DNA of 64,000 nt, taken from Geodermatophilaceae bacterium URHB0062 (lineage in GTDB: Bacteria > Actinomycetota > Actinomycetes > Mycobacteriales > Geodermatophilaceae). A model generated the notes under the pieces. The model was not told the DNA's origin. It was given only the letters and a program-made list of their open reading frames with translations, and did no database searches. The stretch lies in the NCBI GenBank assembly GCA_000620185.1, contig KK211087.1, positions 405,373 to 469,372 on the forward strand, given 5' to 3'. Below, piece by piece: positions 45,428-54,416 of the stretch; positions within the stretch are counted from its first letter, which is position 1; each line of letters begins with the position of its first letter. The position numbers were made by a program, and so were the translations under genes.

Positions 45428-46095
45428 GGCGCCGACCCGGAAGCCCGTCCGGAGCGCTCCGCACGCACGATCGCGGCCACCTGGACGAGGTAGAGGAGGC
45501 CGGCCAGCACGTAGAGCGCCGTGCCCCAGATGGTGAGGGCCCACGCGAAGGGCTCGAGCAGCCGGGCGAACCAGCTGTCCCCGTCGGCGAGCATCAGCCC
45601 GGGGAACGCGTACAGCAGGAGCAGCGTGGCCGCCTTGCCGAGGTAGTGCACCTGCAGCGGCGGATAGCCGTAGTGCCGCAGGACCAGCAGCGCCAGCCCC
45701 AGGACGACCTCACGCCCGACGAGCAGGACGACGATCCAGAGCGGGATGATCTCCCGCAGAGCGAGGGCGATCAGCGTGCTGACGATGTAGAGGCGGTCGG
45801 CGGCGGGATCGAGCAGGGCACCGAGCCGGCTGCTCTGCTCGAGCAGCCGGGCGAGTTTGCCGTCGGCCCAGTCGGTGAGACCGGAGATCATCAGCACGAC
45901 CACGGCCCACTCGTCGGCCTCGGGCCCCAGCAGCAGCCACAGGAAGAGCGGTACGCCGAGCAGCCGGAGCACCGACAGCGCGTTGGGCACGGTCCAGACG
46001 CGGTCGGGCAACTGCTCCCGGTCGGTCACCGCGGGCGTCGCGAACCCCACCGGGATGCCCGGGCCATCGGCCGATGGCCCGCTCGACGACGTCAC
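45424..46095 (-). CDS. pgsA: CDP-alcohol phosphatidyltransferase (PgsA-type)
   Basis: 223 residues and about six membrane helices. The CDP-alcohol transferase motif is complete: DWADGKLARLLEQSSRLGALLDPAADRL. It makes phosphatidylglycerol phosphate, cardiolipin or a related lipid. GTG 46095 has GGAGGG just before it; a GTG at 46125 would add ten residues. In mycobacteria the gene at this place is pgsA2 (Rv1822), a second copy, so the exact lipid is uncertain. Confidence 0.92.
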   Translation of the reverse strand: MTSSSGPSADGPGIPVGFATPAVTDREQLPDRVWTVPNALSVLRLLGVPLFLWLLLGPEADEWAVVVLMISGLTDWADGKLARLLEQSSRLGALLDPAADRLYIVSTLIALALREIIPLWIVVLLVGREVVLGLALLVLRHYGYPPLQVHYLGKAATLLLLYAFPGLMLADGDSWFARLLEPFAWALTIWGTALYVLAGLLYLVQVAAIVRAERSGRASGSAP

Positions 46096-46218
46096 GATCC
46101 CTCCAGCCCGCTGCACACCGTGCACGAGGCTAGTCGACGGACCTCATCGTCCTCCCCACTCGCAGGCTCGCGGCGAGCCTCCGGCCGGGCCACCCGATCG
46201 GGTCCGTTCAGTAGCCGC

Positions 46219-48297
46219 TCACGCGGGGACGGCGACGGATGCCGGTGCCGGCTCGTAACCCGTCGGCCGCCGGGTGAAGCTGCCCGTTCCGTGAGTGACC
46301 GAGCGGAGGACGCCGGGATAGCCGAGCAGTTCCACCTCGGGGATCTCCGCCCGCACGGTGGTCCGGTCGCGGTCGGGATCGGCGTCGCTGCCGGTGACGC
46401 GCGCCCGTCGTCCCGAGAGGTCGCTCATGACGGCACCGACGTACTCGCCGGGCACCGTCACCGCGATCTCGCACCACGGCTCGAGGATCCGGGTGCTGGC
46501 CGCGGCGACCAGCTCGCGGAGCGCCAGGGCGCCGGCCGCCTGGAACGCGGCGTCCGAGGAGTCGACCGAGTGCGCCTTGCCGTCGACGAGCGTGACCCGG
46601 ACGTCGACGATCGGCCGGTCACCGCTGACGCCGCGCTGCGCCTGCGTCCGGATGCCCTTCTCCACGCTGCCGTGGAACTGGCTGGGGACCGTGCCCCCGA
46701 CGATGCGCTGCTCGAACACGATGCCCGACCCCGCCGGACCGGGCTCCCCCTCGATGACGACGACGGCGTACTGGCCGTGCCCGCCGGACTGCTTGACGTG
46801 CCGGCCGGTCACCCGCGCGCTGCCGGCCAGCGTCTCGACCATGGGCACCCGCACGGGGTGGGTGTTCACGCCGACGCCGTGGCGCACGCGCAGCCGCTCC
46901 AGCAGCACCTCGGCGTGCGCCTCCCCCACGCACCAGAGCAGCAACTGACCGGTGTCCGGGCGGCGCTCCAGCCGCACCGTCGGGTCCTCGGCGACCAACC
47001 GCGCCAGGGCGGTGGCCAGCCGGTCCTCGTCGGCGCGGGAGGCCGCCTCCACCGCCACGGGCAGCTGCGGGGTGGGCAGGTCCCAGGGCGGGACGAGCCG
47101 GGGGTCCTCCGGCGACGACAGCGTGTCGCCGGTCTCGGCGCTGGCCAGCCGTGCGACGGCGCAGATGTCGCCGGCCGGGCACGCGGCGACCGGGCGCAGC
47201 GTGCTGCCCAGCGGCGAACTCACCGCGCCGATGCGCTCGTCGACGTCGTGGTCGGGGTGCCCCCGCTCCTCCATGCCGTGGCCGGAGACGTGGATCGGGA
47301 TGTCGGGCCGCAACGTGCCCGAGAAGACCCGCACCAGCGACACGCGACCGACGTAGGGATCGGTCGTCGTCTTCACGACCTCCGCGACGAGCGGACCGTC
47401 GGGGTCACACGTGAGCGACGGCGCCGACGTGCCGTCGAGGCGCGTGACGTCGGGACAACCGTGCTCCATGGGGCACGGGAAGGCGGAGACGAGCAGGTCG
47501 AGGAGCTCCGGCACGCCCACTCCCGTGAGGGGCGCGACGCAGAGCACCGGATGGAAATGGCCGCGGGCCACCGCCGTCTCGAGGTCGGCGACGAGGTCGG
47601 CCACCGCCAGCTCGTCACCGGCGAGGTAGCGGTCCATGAGGGTCTCGTCCTCGCTCTCACCGATGATCCCCTCGATGAGCTCACCCCGGAGGCGGTCGGC
47701 CTCCGCGCTGTTGCCGTTGGCATCGGGATGCGGCTCGAGCAGCGAGACCAGCGCCCGGACGCCGCCGTCGGGGCCGCGTTCGGGAAGGTGCATGGGGTAG
47801 ACGCCGTCGCCGAGCATCAGCTGGCACAGCCGGACGGCGTCGTCGACGTCGGCCCGGGCACGGTCGAGCTGGGTGATGACGACGGCCCGGGGCATGCCGA
47901 CCGCCGCGCACTCCTCCCAGAGCGCCACGGTCGTGGCGTCCACGCCGTTGACCGCCGAGACGACGAACAGGGCCGCGTCGGCGGCCCGCAGGCCGGCGCG
48001 CAGCTCGCCCACGAAATCGGGCGAGCCGGGGGTGTCGAGCAGGTTGATCTTGTGACCGGCGTGCTCGACGGCCGCCACGCCGAGCGACACCGAGCGCTGC
48101 TGCCGGATCTCCACCTCCTCGGTGTCGAGGCAGGTCGTCCCGTCCTCGACCCGGCCGAGCCGGGGAAGCACACCGGCGGCGACGAGCAGGGCCTCGGCCA
48201 GCGTCGTCTTGCCGGCGCCCGCGTGGCCCACGAGGGCCACGTTGCGCACTTTGTCGGCGGAACGCGGTTCCGGGGCGGTCCCGGTGTCCTTTGCCAT
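46219..48297 (-). CDS. fusA2: elongation factor G-like protein EF-G2
   Basis: 692 residues with the five EF-G domains. The GTPase motifs differ from canonical EF-G: G1 is GHAGAGKTT, G3 is DTPGSPDF and G4 is TQLDRARAD (in place of NKxD). Domain IV and the C-terminal ferredoxin-like domain are present. EF-G2 proteins bind the ribosome but do not replace EF-G in translocation; their role is unsettled. It starts at ATG 48297 and precedes the pgsA block. Confidence 0.93.
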   Translation of the reverse strand: MAKDTGTAPEPRSADKVRNVALVGHAGAGKTTLAEALLVAAGVLPRLGRVEDGTTCLDTEEVEIRQQRSVSLGVAAVEHAGHKINLLDTPGSPDFVGELRAGLRAADAALFVVSAVNGVDATTVALWEECAAVGMPRAVVITQLDRARADVDDAVRLCQLMLGDGVYPMHLPERGPDGGVRALVSLLEPHPDANGNSAEADRLRGELIEGIIGESEDETLMDRYLAGDELAVADLVADLETAVARGHFHPVLCVAPLTGVGVPELLDLLVSAFPCPMEHGCPDVTRLDGTSAPSLTCDPDGPLVAEVVKTTTDPYVGRVSLVRVFSGTLRPDIPIHVSGHGMEERGHPDHDVDERIGAVSSPLGSTLRPVAACPAGDICAVARLASAETGDTLSSPEDPRLVPPWDLPTPQLPVAVEAASRADEDRLATALARLVAEDPTVRLERRPDTGQLLLWCVGEAHAEVLLERLRVRHGVGVNTHPVRVPMVETLAGSARVTGRHVKQSGGHGQYAVVVIEGEPGPAGSGIVFEQRIVGGTVPSQFHGSVEKGIRTQAQRGVSGDRPIVDVRVTLVDGKAHSVDSSDAAFQAAGALALRELVAAASTRILEPWCEIAVTVPGEYVGAVMSDLSGRRARVTGSDADPDRDRTTVRAEIPEVELLGYPGVLRSVTHGTGSFTRRPTGYEPAPASVAVPA

Positions 48298-48306
48298 GCC
48301 GGGCGC

Positions 48307-48507
48307 TCAGCCGCGCGACGCTTCGCGAGGGGACACGACGGTCACGGTGCCCGCCGGGTAGAACAACCCGGTATGCCCGTCGCTCCATCGGACGAGGTAG
48401 GGCGGACCTCCCCCGGGCTCGGCGCACTCGACGATCTCCCCGGTGCGTTCCGCCTCCCCCTGATGGGTCGAGCGGACGACGATCTTGTCCCCGACATGCG
48501 CTTCCAC
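48307..48507 (-). CDS. DUF1918 small protein
   Basis: 66 residues. The sequence VGDKIVVRSTHQGEAERTGEIVE and LVRWSDGHTGLFYPAG is the SH3-like DUF1918 domain common in actinobacteria. The function is unknown. It is nine bases upstream of EF-G2 on the same strand. Confidence 0.92.
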   Translation of the reverse strand: MEAHVGDKIVVRSTHQGEAERTGEIVECAEPGGGPPYLVRWSDGHTGLFYPAGTVTVVSPREASRG

Positions 48508-48544
48508 GGCGAACCTCCCGGCAGTTGTCCGGCTGTGGTGCTCC

Positions 48545-48727
48545 TCACAGCCTGCCCGCCGGGCAGAGCCCGATCAAGGGCTTCCGGGCATCCCTGACAG
48601 CCTCATCCGCCGTTCGGACGCCGCGGCGGTGCAGCAGCCACTCGCCGACGACCCACGGCACCCCGCACGCGAGGAAGCCGGGATCCCAGCTCAGCGGCGC
48701 GCAGGGGTCGTCGCGGGCGTCGTGCAC
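48545..48727 (-). CDS. possible small protein, unassigned
   Basis: 60 residues from GTG 48727, with GGAAG eleven bases before it. The sequence is not low complexity (DPGFLACGVPWVVGEWLLHRRGVRTADEA) but matches no family I know. It may be real, or a chance frame in the 270-base gap between the DUF1918 and MFS-Usp genes. Confidence 0.3.
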   Translation of the reverse strand: MHDARDDPCAPLSWDPGFLACGVPWVVGEWLLHRRGVRTADEAVRDARKPLIGLCPAGRL

Positions 48728-48778
48728 CCGCTTCCGCGTGACCGCCTGCTCCCCCGCCGGGCCCGACCGGCCCCCCGG

Positions 48779-50692
48779 CTAGCTCCCGGGCCCGGACGAC
48801 GCCATCCGCGCGCCGTCACCGACGGACGCCTCGGCCGGGTGCCCGGCGAAGAGGCGCTCCTCGTCCAGCGCCGCGGTCTGCACGACCAGGACGTCGCACC
48901 GTGCGTTCTTCACGACGTCGCCCGGGACGGAGCCCAGCAGCTGCCCCTCGGTGGCGCCCAGCCCGCGGTTGCCGACGACGATGAGGTTGGCCGGGTTGTT
49001 CCCGACCGCGTCGAGCAACGCCTGCGCCGCGTCGCCCTTCACGAGTCGCTGGTCGATGTACCGGACCCGCTCCTTCAGCAGACCGGAGACCGACTTGTTC
49101 ATGGCCTTGCTGGCCGCTTGCATGCCGTAGAGCTCGCGGTGCCCGCCGGCTTCCGCCGCAGCCTCCTGGCCGTCGCGGTAAGCGGTGACGACGACCAGCC
49201 GGGCCTGGGCGGCCTCGGCCACCTCCGCCGCCCGGTCGACGGCGTACAGACTGGTCGGCGTCCCGTCCGAGCCCACCACGACGCGGTCGTAGACGGTGAT
49301 GCTGCGCCTTCCGCCGAGCGGCATGATCGGCGACTCGTCCGCCTCGTCCGGCGGGTTCACCCAGAGCATGGCCACGGCCCCGATGCCCATCAGGACGCCG
49401 GCGAGAGCGATCGCGTTGCTGCCCTTGCCGCCGAGCAGGTGGTTGAAGATCCAGCCGAACGTGACCGTCTCGATCAGCATCGGGACCACGATCATCATGT
49501 TCAGGATGCCCATGTAGACGCCGGTGCGCTTCGCCGGAACCATGCTGGCGACCATCAGGTAGGGCACGCCGACGGCGCTGGCCCAGAAGATGCCCAGTCC
49601 GATCATCGGAACCAGGGCGACGTACTGGTTGCTGATGTGGGAGAGCCAGATCAGTGCCCCGGCGGCCAGGCCGAGGGCGACCGCGTGCACGCGCTTGGCA
49701 CCGATCCGTGCGGCCAGACCGACCAGGAACAGCGCCGAGACCATGGTGACGAAGTTGTAGGCGCCGTTCATCAGCCCGCTCCAGGCGATGGCGTCGTCCC
49801 AGTTGCTGCCCCCCTGCTCCGGCGTGGCGTTGAAGATCGTCTCGCCGAGGCTCACCGCCAGGAACTGCCAGTAGATGAACATCGCGTACCACTGGAACAT
49901 GAAGACGACGCCGATCTTGTGCATGGCGACCGGCATCGAGCGGACGGCGTCCGCGATCTCGGCGACCGCGTGGTGCAGACCCTTGGGCGCGTTCCGGATC
50001 TCCTCGAGGTCCTCGTCGGACGGCGTGAGTTCCTTCGTGCGCGCCATCGCCGTCAGCACCGTCAGCAGGATGCAGAAGGTGCCGATCATGAAGCAGACAT
50101 ACATCCAGTAGGGCACGCCGTTGCCGGCGGTCTTGTCGAGCGCGTCCACCTTCTGCAGGAAGAACAGCGACAGGTTGGCGAGCACCGCGCCGGCCCCGGT
50201 GAACATGCTCTGCGTCAGGAAGCCACGCGCCAGCTGCGACTTGGGCAGCCGGTCGGAGATGAAGGCCCGGTAGGGCTCCATCGAGGTGTTGTTGCCGACG
50301 TCGAGCAGCCAGAAGCAGATCACGGCCAGCCACAGCACCCCGACGAACGGGAACACGAAGAGGATGACCGAGCAGAGAAGGGCGCCTGCGGTCACGAAGG
50401 GACGGCGGCGGCCCCAGCGGGGGCTCCAGGTCCGGTCACTGATGGCGCCGATCAGCGGCTGGATGAGCAGACCGGTGACCGGCCCCGCGAGATTGAGGAT
50501 CGGGAGCTGATCGGGTCGTGCCCCGATCAGGAGGAAGAGCGGGTTCACCGCCGACTGCGTGAGGCCGAAACTGAACTGAACCCCGAAGAACCCGAGATTC
50601 ATCATCAGGATGGCGCTGGTCGACATCACCGGCCTGCGCTCGTCCTGCGCCCCCCCGGTGGCAGTGACGGACTCTGATGTCGTGGTGGTCAT
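48779..50692 (-). CDS. MFS permease fused to a C-terminal universal stress protein domain
   Basis: 637 residues. The first 465 form a 12-helix transporter of the GPH/SLC45 sucrose-transporter-like type (RTWSPRWGRRRPFV between helices 2 and 3, and SDRLPKSQLARGFLTQ). A Usp domain follows (about 472-615): YDRVVVGSDGTPTSLYAVDRAAEV and VVGNRGLGATEGQLLGSVPGDVV, the ATP-binding G-2X-G-9X-G pattern. The Usp part probably senses ATP or energy state and gates transport. A free Usp gene is divergent 243 bases away. ATG 50692 follows AAGGGG. Confidence 0.9.
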   Translation of the reverse strand: MTTTTSESVTATGGAQDERRPVMSTSAILMMNLGFFGVQFSFGLTQSAVNPLFLLIGARPDQLPILNLAGPVTGLLIQPLIGAISDRTWSPRWGRRRPFVTAGALLCSVILFVFPFVGVLWLAVICFWLLDVGNNTSMEPYRAFISDRLPKSQLARGFLTQSMFTGAGAVLANLSLFFLQKVDALDKTAGNGVPYWMYVCFMIGTFCILLTVLTAMARTKELTPSDEDLEEIRNAPKGLHHAVAEIADAVRSMPVAMHKIGVVFMFQWYAMFIYWQFLAVSLGETIFNATPEQGGSNWDDAIAWSGLMNGAYNFVTMVSALFLVGLAARIGAKRVHAVALGLAAGALIWLSHISNQYVALVPMIGLGIFWASAVGVPYLMVASMVPAKRTGVYMGILNMMIVVPMLIETVTFGWIFNHLLGGKGSNAIALAGVLMGIGAVAMLWVNPPDEADESPIMPLGGRRSITVYDRVVVGSDGTPTSLYAVDRAAEVAEAAQARLVVVTAYRDGQEAAAEAGGHRELYGMQAASKAMNKSVSGLLKERVRYIDQRLVKGDAAQALLDAVGNNPANLIVVGNRGLGATEGQLLGSVPGDVVKNARCDVLVVQTAALDEERLFAGHPAEASVGDGARMASSGPGS

Positions 50693-50774
50693 GACGACCC
50701 CTTCGGCCGACGATGCGTAGCCCAGCCCCGCGAGGCGAACGTAAACCGGCCGACTGTGGCCCGCAATTCGGGTA

Positions 50775-50788
50775 GTGACGTGCGTCAC
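50775..50788. promoter_or_regulatory. palindrome GTGACG-TG-CGTCAC between the two Usp genes
   Basis: Six-base arms around a two-base centre, in the 243-base divergent spacer and centred about 90 bases from the MFS-Usp start. It carries the same half-site as the CGTCAC palindromes at 23.9-24.9 kb but in the opposite arrangement. Confidence 0.4.
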
Positions 50789-50935
50789 GTCCGCCCGGAG
50801 GTGTCCGGTCGACGACGGCGCGACACTTCCGGGTGCGCATACCCCCTCGGGCGCGGGAGGATCCAGGGCAGCCGCCCGGTCGCCGTGCGTTCCCGCAGCG
50901 CCCGGGTGCCTCGACACTCGCAGAGGGAGGCGACG

Positions 50936-51367
50936 GTGAGCGCTTGGAAGACCATCGTGGTCGGGGTGGACGGCTCTCCAGGCAGCCGCAAGGCGCTGAC
51001 ATGGGCTGCCGAGGAGGCCGCGGATCACCGGGCCGAGCTGGTCGTGGTGAACGTGTGGGAGCACACGCTCCTGCCACCGGCGGGCAGCGTCACCGTCTCG
51101 GAGCGGTACGTGCCGGATCCGAGCCAGGCCACGGCCGACGAACTCGTGGGGGTGATCAAGGACGAGCTCGGTGAGGAGCCCCGGGTGCTCGTCCAGCCCC
51201 GGGTCAAGCAGGGTTCCCCGGCGAAGGTGCTCATCGAGGAATCGGGGGACGCCGACCTTCTCGTGGTCGGCACCCGCGGGCACGGCGGCTTCGCGGGGCT
51301 GGTCCTCGGCTCGGTGAGCCAGCACGTCGCCGCCTACGCGCAGTGCCCGGTGGTCGTCGTCCGCTGA
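50936..51367 (+). CDS. universal stress protein
   Basis: 143 residues, one Usp domain. It begins WKTIVVGVDGSPGSRKALTWAAEEA and ends with the ATP-binding loop VVGTRGHGGFAGLVLGSVSQHV. Usp proteins are induced by hypoxia, starvation or other stress and act in the cytoplasm. GTG 50936 has GGGAGG upstream; the open frame before it lacks family sequence. Confidence 0.95.
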   Translation: MSAWKTIVVGVDGSPGSRKALTWAAEEAADHRAELVVVNVWEHTLLPPAGSVTVSERYVPDPSQATADELVGVIKDELGEEPRVLVQPRVKQGSPAKVLIEESGDADLLVVGTRGHGGFAGLVLGSVSQHVAAYAQCPVVVVR

Positions 51368-51468
51368 ACCGCCAGCCGCGGGACGGCCGCCGGCTGTGGG
51401 ACCCTCGAGCCGCGGCCCCTGAGCGAGACACGTCCGGACCGCGCCCAGCGGACATCTGCGGAGGCCAC

Positions 51469-53253
51469 GTGCCGCACGGAACGAGCGCGCCGTTGCGCGC
51501 GACCCGCTGGCTGATGCTGGCGCTGGGCGCCGTCTACATGATCACGCTCGTGCCGGGCATCGGTCCGGACGGTTGGTCGCCGGCCATCGACGGCTGGCTG
51601 AACATGAGCGTCTGCGCCCTGGTCATCGTCGTGCTCGTGCTGCGCACGATGCTCGACCGCAGGGACCGGGCGGCCTGGCTGTGCATGATCGCGGGGCTCG
51701 TGGCCGCCTTCTGCGCCAGCACGGCGTATCTGGCGTACTACCAGTACGTCGAGCCCGTCCGGACCTTCTCGTGGTCGGACGTCGGGTACCTGTTGTTCTA
51801 CCTGCTCCTCGCGATCGGGCTGTTCCTGCGGCTCCGCACGAGGGCGCGGCACCTGCCCTTCAGCCTCTCCCTCGACGGCCTGATCGCCGGCCTGACCGTC
51901 GCCGCGCTGGCCGAGACCTTCGTGCCGGGCGCGGAGATCCCGCTCGGCGTGCAGCACATCGTCTCGCCCGAGGCGGCCTACCCGGTCGCCGACCTGCTGC
52001 TCCTGGCCGTCGCGGTCGCCGCCATCGCCGTCCTCGGCAGGGTCGCCGGCGCGTCCTGGTGCCTGCTCTGCGCCTCCTTCGTCACCTTCTTCCTGACCGA
52101 CACGCTGTACGCGGAGGGCATGGCCAACGGCACCTACGTGGGCGGGGGCCCGATCGACGCCGGGTGGCTGCTCGCCCGCCTGCTGCTGGTCGCCGCGGCC
52201 CTGGTCTCGCTGCGCCCGAGGGAGTCGCGGACGGTCGACCTCGAGGGGGTCAGCGTCCTCGCACTGCCCGGCCTCTGCGGCCTCGCCGTCCTCGGGCTCC
52301 TGTTCCACGGCAGCGTGGCGAGGATCAGCCCGTTCGCGTCGGTCGTCGCCCTGAGCGCCGGCGTGCTCATGGTGGGACGGACCGCGCTGACGTTCCAGGA
52401 ACTGCGCCGTCTCACCGAACTCCGTCAACGCGCCCTCAGCCAACGCCTCGTGGAGGCCCAGGACGACGAACGCGCCCGGATCGCCGCCGACGTCCACGAC
52501 GACTCCGTCCAGGCGCTGGCCGCCGTGGACCTCCGCCTCGGGGCGCTGCGCAACCGGCTGCGCGAGCGCGTCCCCGAGGAGGCGGCCGGCGTGGACACGG
52601 TGATCGACGCCGTCCACGGCGCCGGCGTGCGGCTCCGCCACCTGCTCTTCGAGCTCGAGACCCCGGTCCTCGACGCGGAGCTGTCCGACGGTCTCCGGGA
52701 CGCGGCGGCGCACGTGTTCGAGGACTCGGACGTCGAGTGGTCGGTCGAGGAGCGGACGCGGGAACCGCTGCCCGAACAGGTCCGCGTATCGGCCTACCGG
52801 ATCGCCCGGGAGGCGATGGTCAACGCCCGGAAGCACGCGCAGGCGGCGCACGTGCGGATCACCGTCGACGCGACCGGACGTGGCGTGGAGGTGCACGTCG
52901 TGGACGACGGCAGGGGTGTCGCCGCGGCGTCGACGACCCGCTCCCGCCGCCGGCACTCGGGTGTGGTGGCGATGCGCGACCGGGCGCTGGCGACCGGCGG
53001 CTGGTGGCGCTCCGAGCCCGGGGACGGCGGCGTCGGCACCGCGGTGTCGTTCTTCCTGCCGGTGCCCGACGCGGGCTCCCCCGCCGTTCCACCGGCGCCG
53101 GGCGGGCTAGTGGGCGAGCAGCCGCCGGATGACGCCGGGCGCACCGGGCACACCGACGACCAGCTCCCCCTGCATGCACCGGCGCAGCAGAGCGGGCAGA
53201 TCACCGGCGACCCTTCCCTTGAGCAGGTAGGCCGACCCGCCGGCGGCCAGTAG
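51469..53253 (+). CDS. NarL-type sensor histidine kinase with a polytopic membrane sensor
   Basis: 594 residues. Eight or more membrane helices (about 8-310) form an integral membrane sensor. The HisKA_3 phosphorylation helix contains His343 in IAADVHDDSVQALAA, and the HATPase domain includes REAMVNARKHAQ and VHVVDDGRGV. GTG 51469 follows GGAGG. The last 49 codons (53107-53253) overlap an antisense receiver gene; this tail is Pro/Gln/Gly-rich and outside the kinase domain. The LuxR-type regulator at 53668 or the receiver at 53107 may be its partner. Confidence 0.92.
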   Translation: MPHGTSAPLRATRWLMLALGAVYMITLVPGIGPDGWSPAIDGWLNMSVCALVIVVLVLRTMLDRRDRAAWLCMIAGLVAAFCASTAYLAYYQYVEPVRTFSWSDVGYLLFYLLLAIGLFLRLRTRARHLPFSLSLDGLIAGLTVAALAETFVPGAEIPLGVQHIVSPEAAYPVADLLLLAVAVAAIAVLGRVAGASWCLLCASFVTFFLTDTLYAEGMANGTYVGGGPIDAGWLLARLLLVAAALVSLRPRESRTVDLEGVSVLALPGLCGLAVLGLLFHGSVARISPFASVVALSAGVLMVGRTALTFQELRRLTELRQRALSQRLVEAQDDERARIAADVHDDSVQALAAVDLRLGALRNRLRERVPEEAAGVDTVIDAVHGAGVRLRHLLFELETPVLDAELSDGLRDAAAHVFEDSDVEWSVEERTREPLPEQVRVSAYRIAREAMVNARKHAQAAHVRITVDATGRGVEVHVVDDGRGVAAASTTRSRRRHSGVVAMRDRALATGGWWRSEPGDGGVGTAVSFFLPVPDAGSPAVPPAPGGLVGEQPPDDAGRTGHTDDQLPLHAPAQQSGQITGDPSLEQVGRPAGGQ

Positions 53254-53547
53254 CCGGGTCCACGTCGCAGAGTCCGCCTGAGCCGAGCAGCCGACGACGA
53301 CGGGCCCGTGCGGCAGGGCCACGAGACGACGCACCAGCTCCGGGCCTCCCCCGGGCATCCGGACGTCGGTGATGACGAGTGCCGCCCGCTGGTCGCGCGC
53401 CACGGCGAGAGCGTCGTCGCCGTTGGTCACCCGACCGACGACGCTGAAGTCGGCCTCCTGATCGAGCAGCGCGGCGAGCGCGGGGCCGACCCGCTCGTCG
53501 TCGTCAGCAATGACGACGGTGATCTCACCGCGGGAGGGGGTCGACAC
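53107..53547 (-). CDS. receiver-only response regulator
   Basis: 146 residues from GTG 53547. The receiver domain has the acidic pair in VVIADDDERV, the phospho-acceptor Asp in ALVITDVRMPGGG and the Lys in AYLLKGRVAG. There is no DNA-binding domain; about 20 residues follow the domain. It lies convergent to the sensor kinase and overlaps its 3' end by 147 bases. It could be a phosphate sink or a truncated NarL-type regulator. Confidence 0.88.
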   Translation of the reverse strand: MSTPSRGEITVVIADDDERVGPALAALLDQEADFSVVGRVTNGDDALAVARDQRAALVITDVRMPGGGPELVRRLVALPHGPVVVGCSAQADSATWTRLLAAGGSAYLLKGRVAGDLPALLRRCMQGELVVGVPGAPGVIRRLLAH

Positions 53548-53667
53548 AGGAGCACGCTGACGCACTCGGCCCCCGCTTGTCCTGATGCGCAGGAACCAGC
53601 GACCTAGTGCGAATGCACCACGCATCGATACGGATACCCCGGATCCGGGTCGTGTCAGACTCGGACG

Positions 53668-54339
53668 GTGACCCGGTCCGAGGCTCCAGACGGGTCGGCT
53701 CCGGACACCGTCCGCGTCCTGGTGGTGGACGACCACCAGATGTTCGCGTCGAGCCTGGCGCACGCCCTGGGCTCGGAGCCGGACCTGCTCGTCGTGGGGC
53801 AGGCGACGTCCCTCGGCGAGGCGGAGCGCCTGATCGGGACGACGGCCCCGGACGTCGTGCTCCTCGACCACCGTCTGCCCGACGGTGACGGGGTCGGTGC
53901 GATCTCGGACCTGCACGCGATCCGGCCCGCCGCGAAGATCGTCGTGCTGACCGCCACGACGTCCGACCGCATCCTCGTGGCAGCCATGGAAGCCGGTGCC
54001 GCCGGCTTCATCGCCAAGACGCAGCGCCTCGACGACGTCATCGACGGCGTGCGGGCGGCAGCGCAGGGCGAGTCGGTCGTCAGCGCCAAGCTGCTCAGCC
54101 GGCTCCTCCCCCGCCTGCACCGGCAGGGCGGAGCCTCGGCCGAGCTGACCGACCGCGAGCGCGAGATCCTCGACCTGCTGGCGAGGGGCCTCTCCAACGC
54201 CGACATCGGCCAGCAGCTCACGATCAGCGTGCACACGGTCCGGAACCACGTGGCCAACCTCTCGGCCAAGCTGGGCGCACACTCCAAGCTGGAGGTGCTC
54301 GCCATCGCCGTCCGTCGCGGCCTGGTCGACGGCGCCTGA
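53668..54339 (+). CDS. NarL/LuxR-type response regulator
   Basis: 223 residues. Receiver domain: RVLVVDDHQMFASSLAHAL, phospho-Asp in VVLLDHRLPDGDG, Lys in GFIAKTQRL. A LuxR HTH follows: LTDREREILDLLARGLSNADIGQQL and HTVRNHVANLSAKLG. It is divergent from the receiver-only gene and 77 bases before the GGDEF-EAL gene. It probably acts with the NarL-type kinase at 51469 and may control the following gene. Confidence 0.95.
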   Translation: MTRSEAPDGSAPDTVRVLVVDDHQMFASSLAHALGSEPDLLVVGQATSLGEAERLIGTTAPDVVLLDHRLPDGDGVGAISDLHAIRPAAKIVVLTATTSDRILVAAMEAGAAGFIAKTQRLDDVIDGVRAAAQGESVVSAKLLSRLLPRLHRQGGASAELTDREREILDLLARGLSNADIGQQLTISVHTVRNHVANLSAKLGAHSKLEVLAIAVRRGLVDGA

Positions 54340-54416
54340 GCGACCCGGGCCTAGCGCGGGTGCACTAGGCGGTTGGCACGGGCGCATCTGGTCGCCGCGC
54401 GGGTCGGCTGCGGAGC

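Noticed and set aside
45397-48597. Long plus-strand open frame opposite EF-G2 and pgsA
   Set aside because: Same reason: mirror of real genes, compositionally biased.
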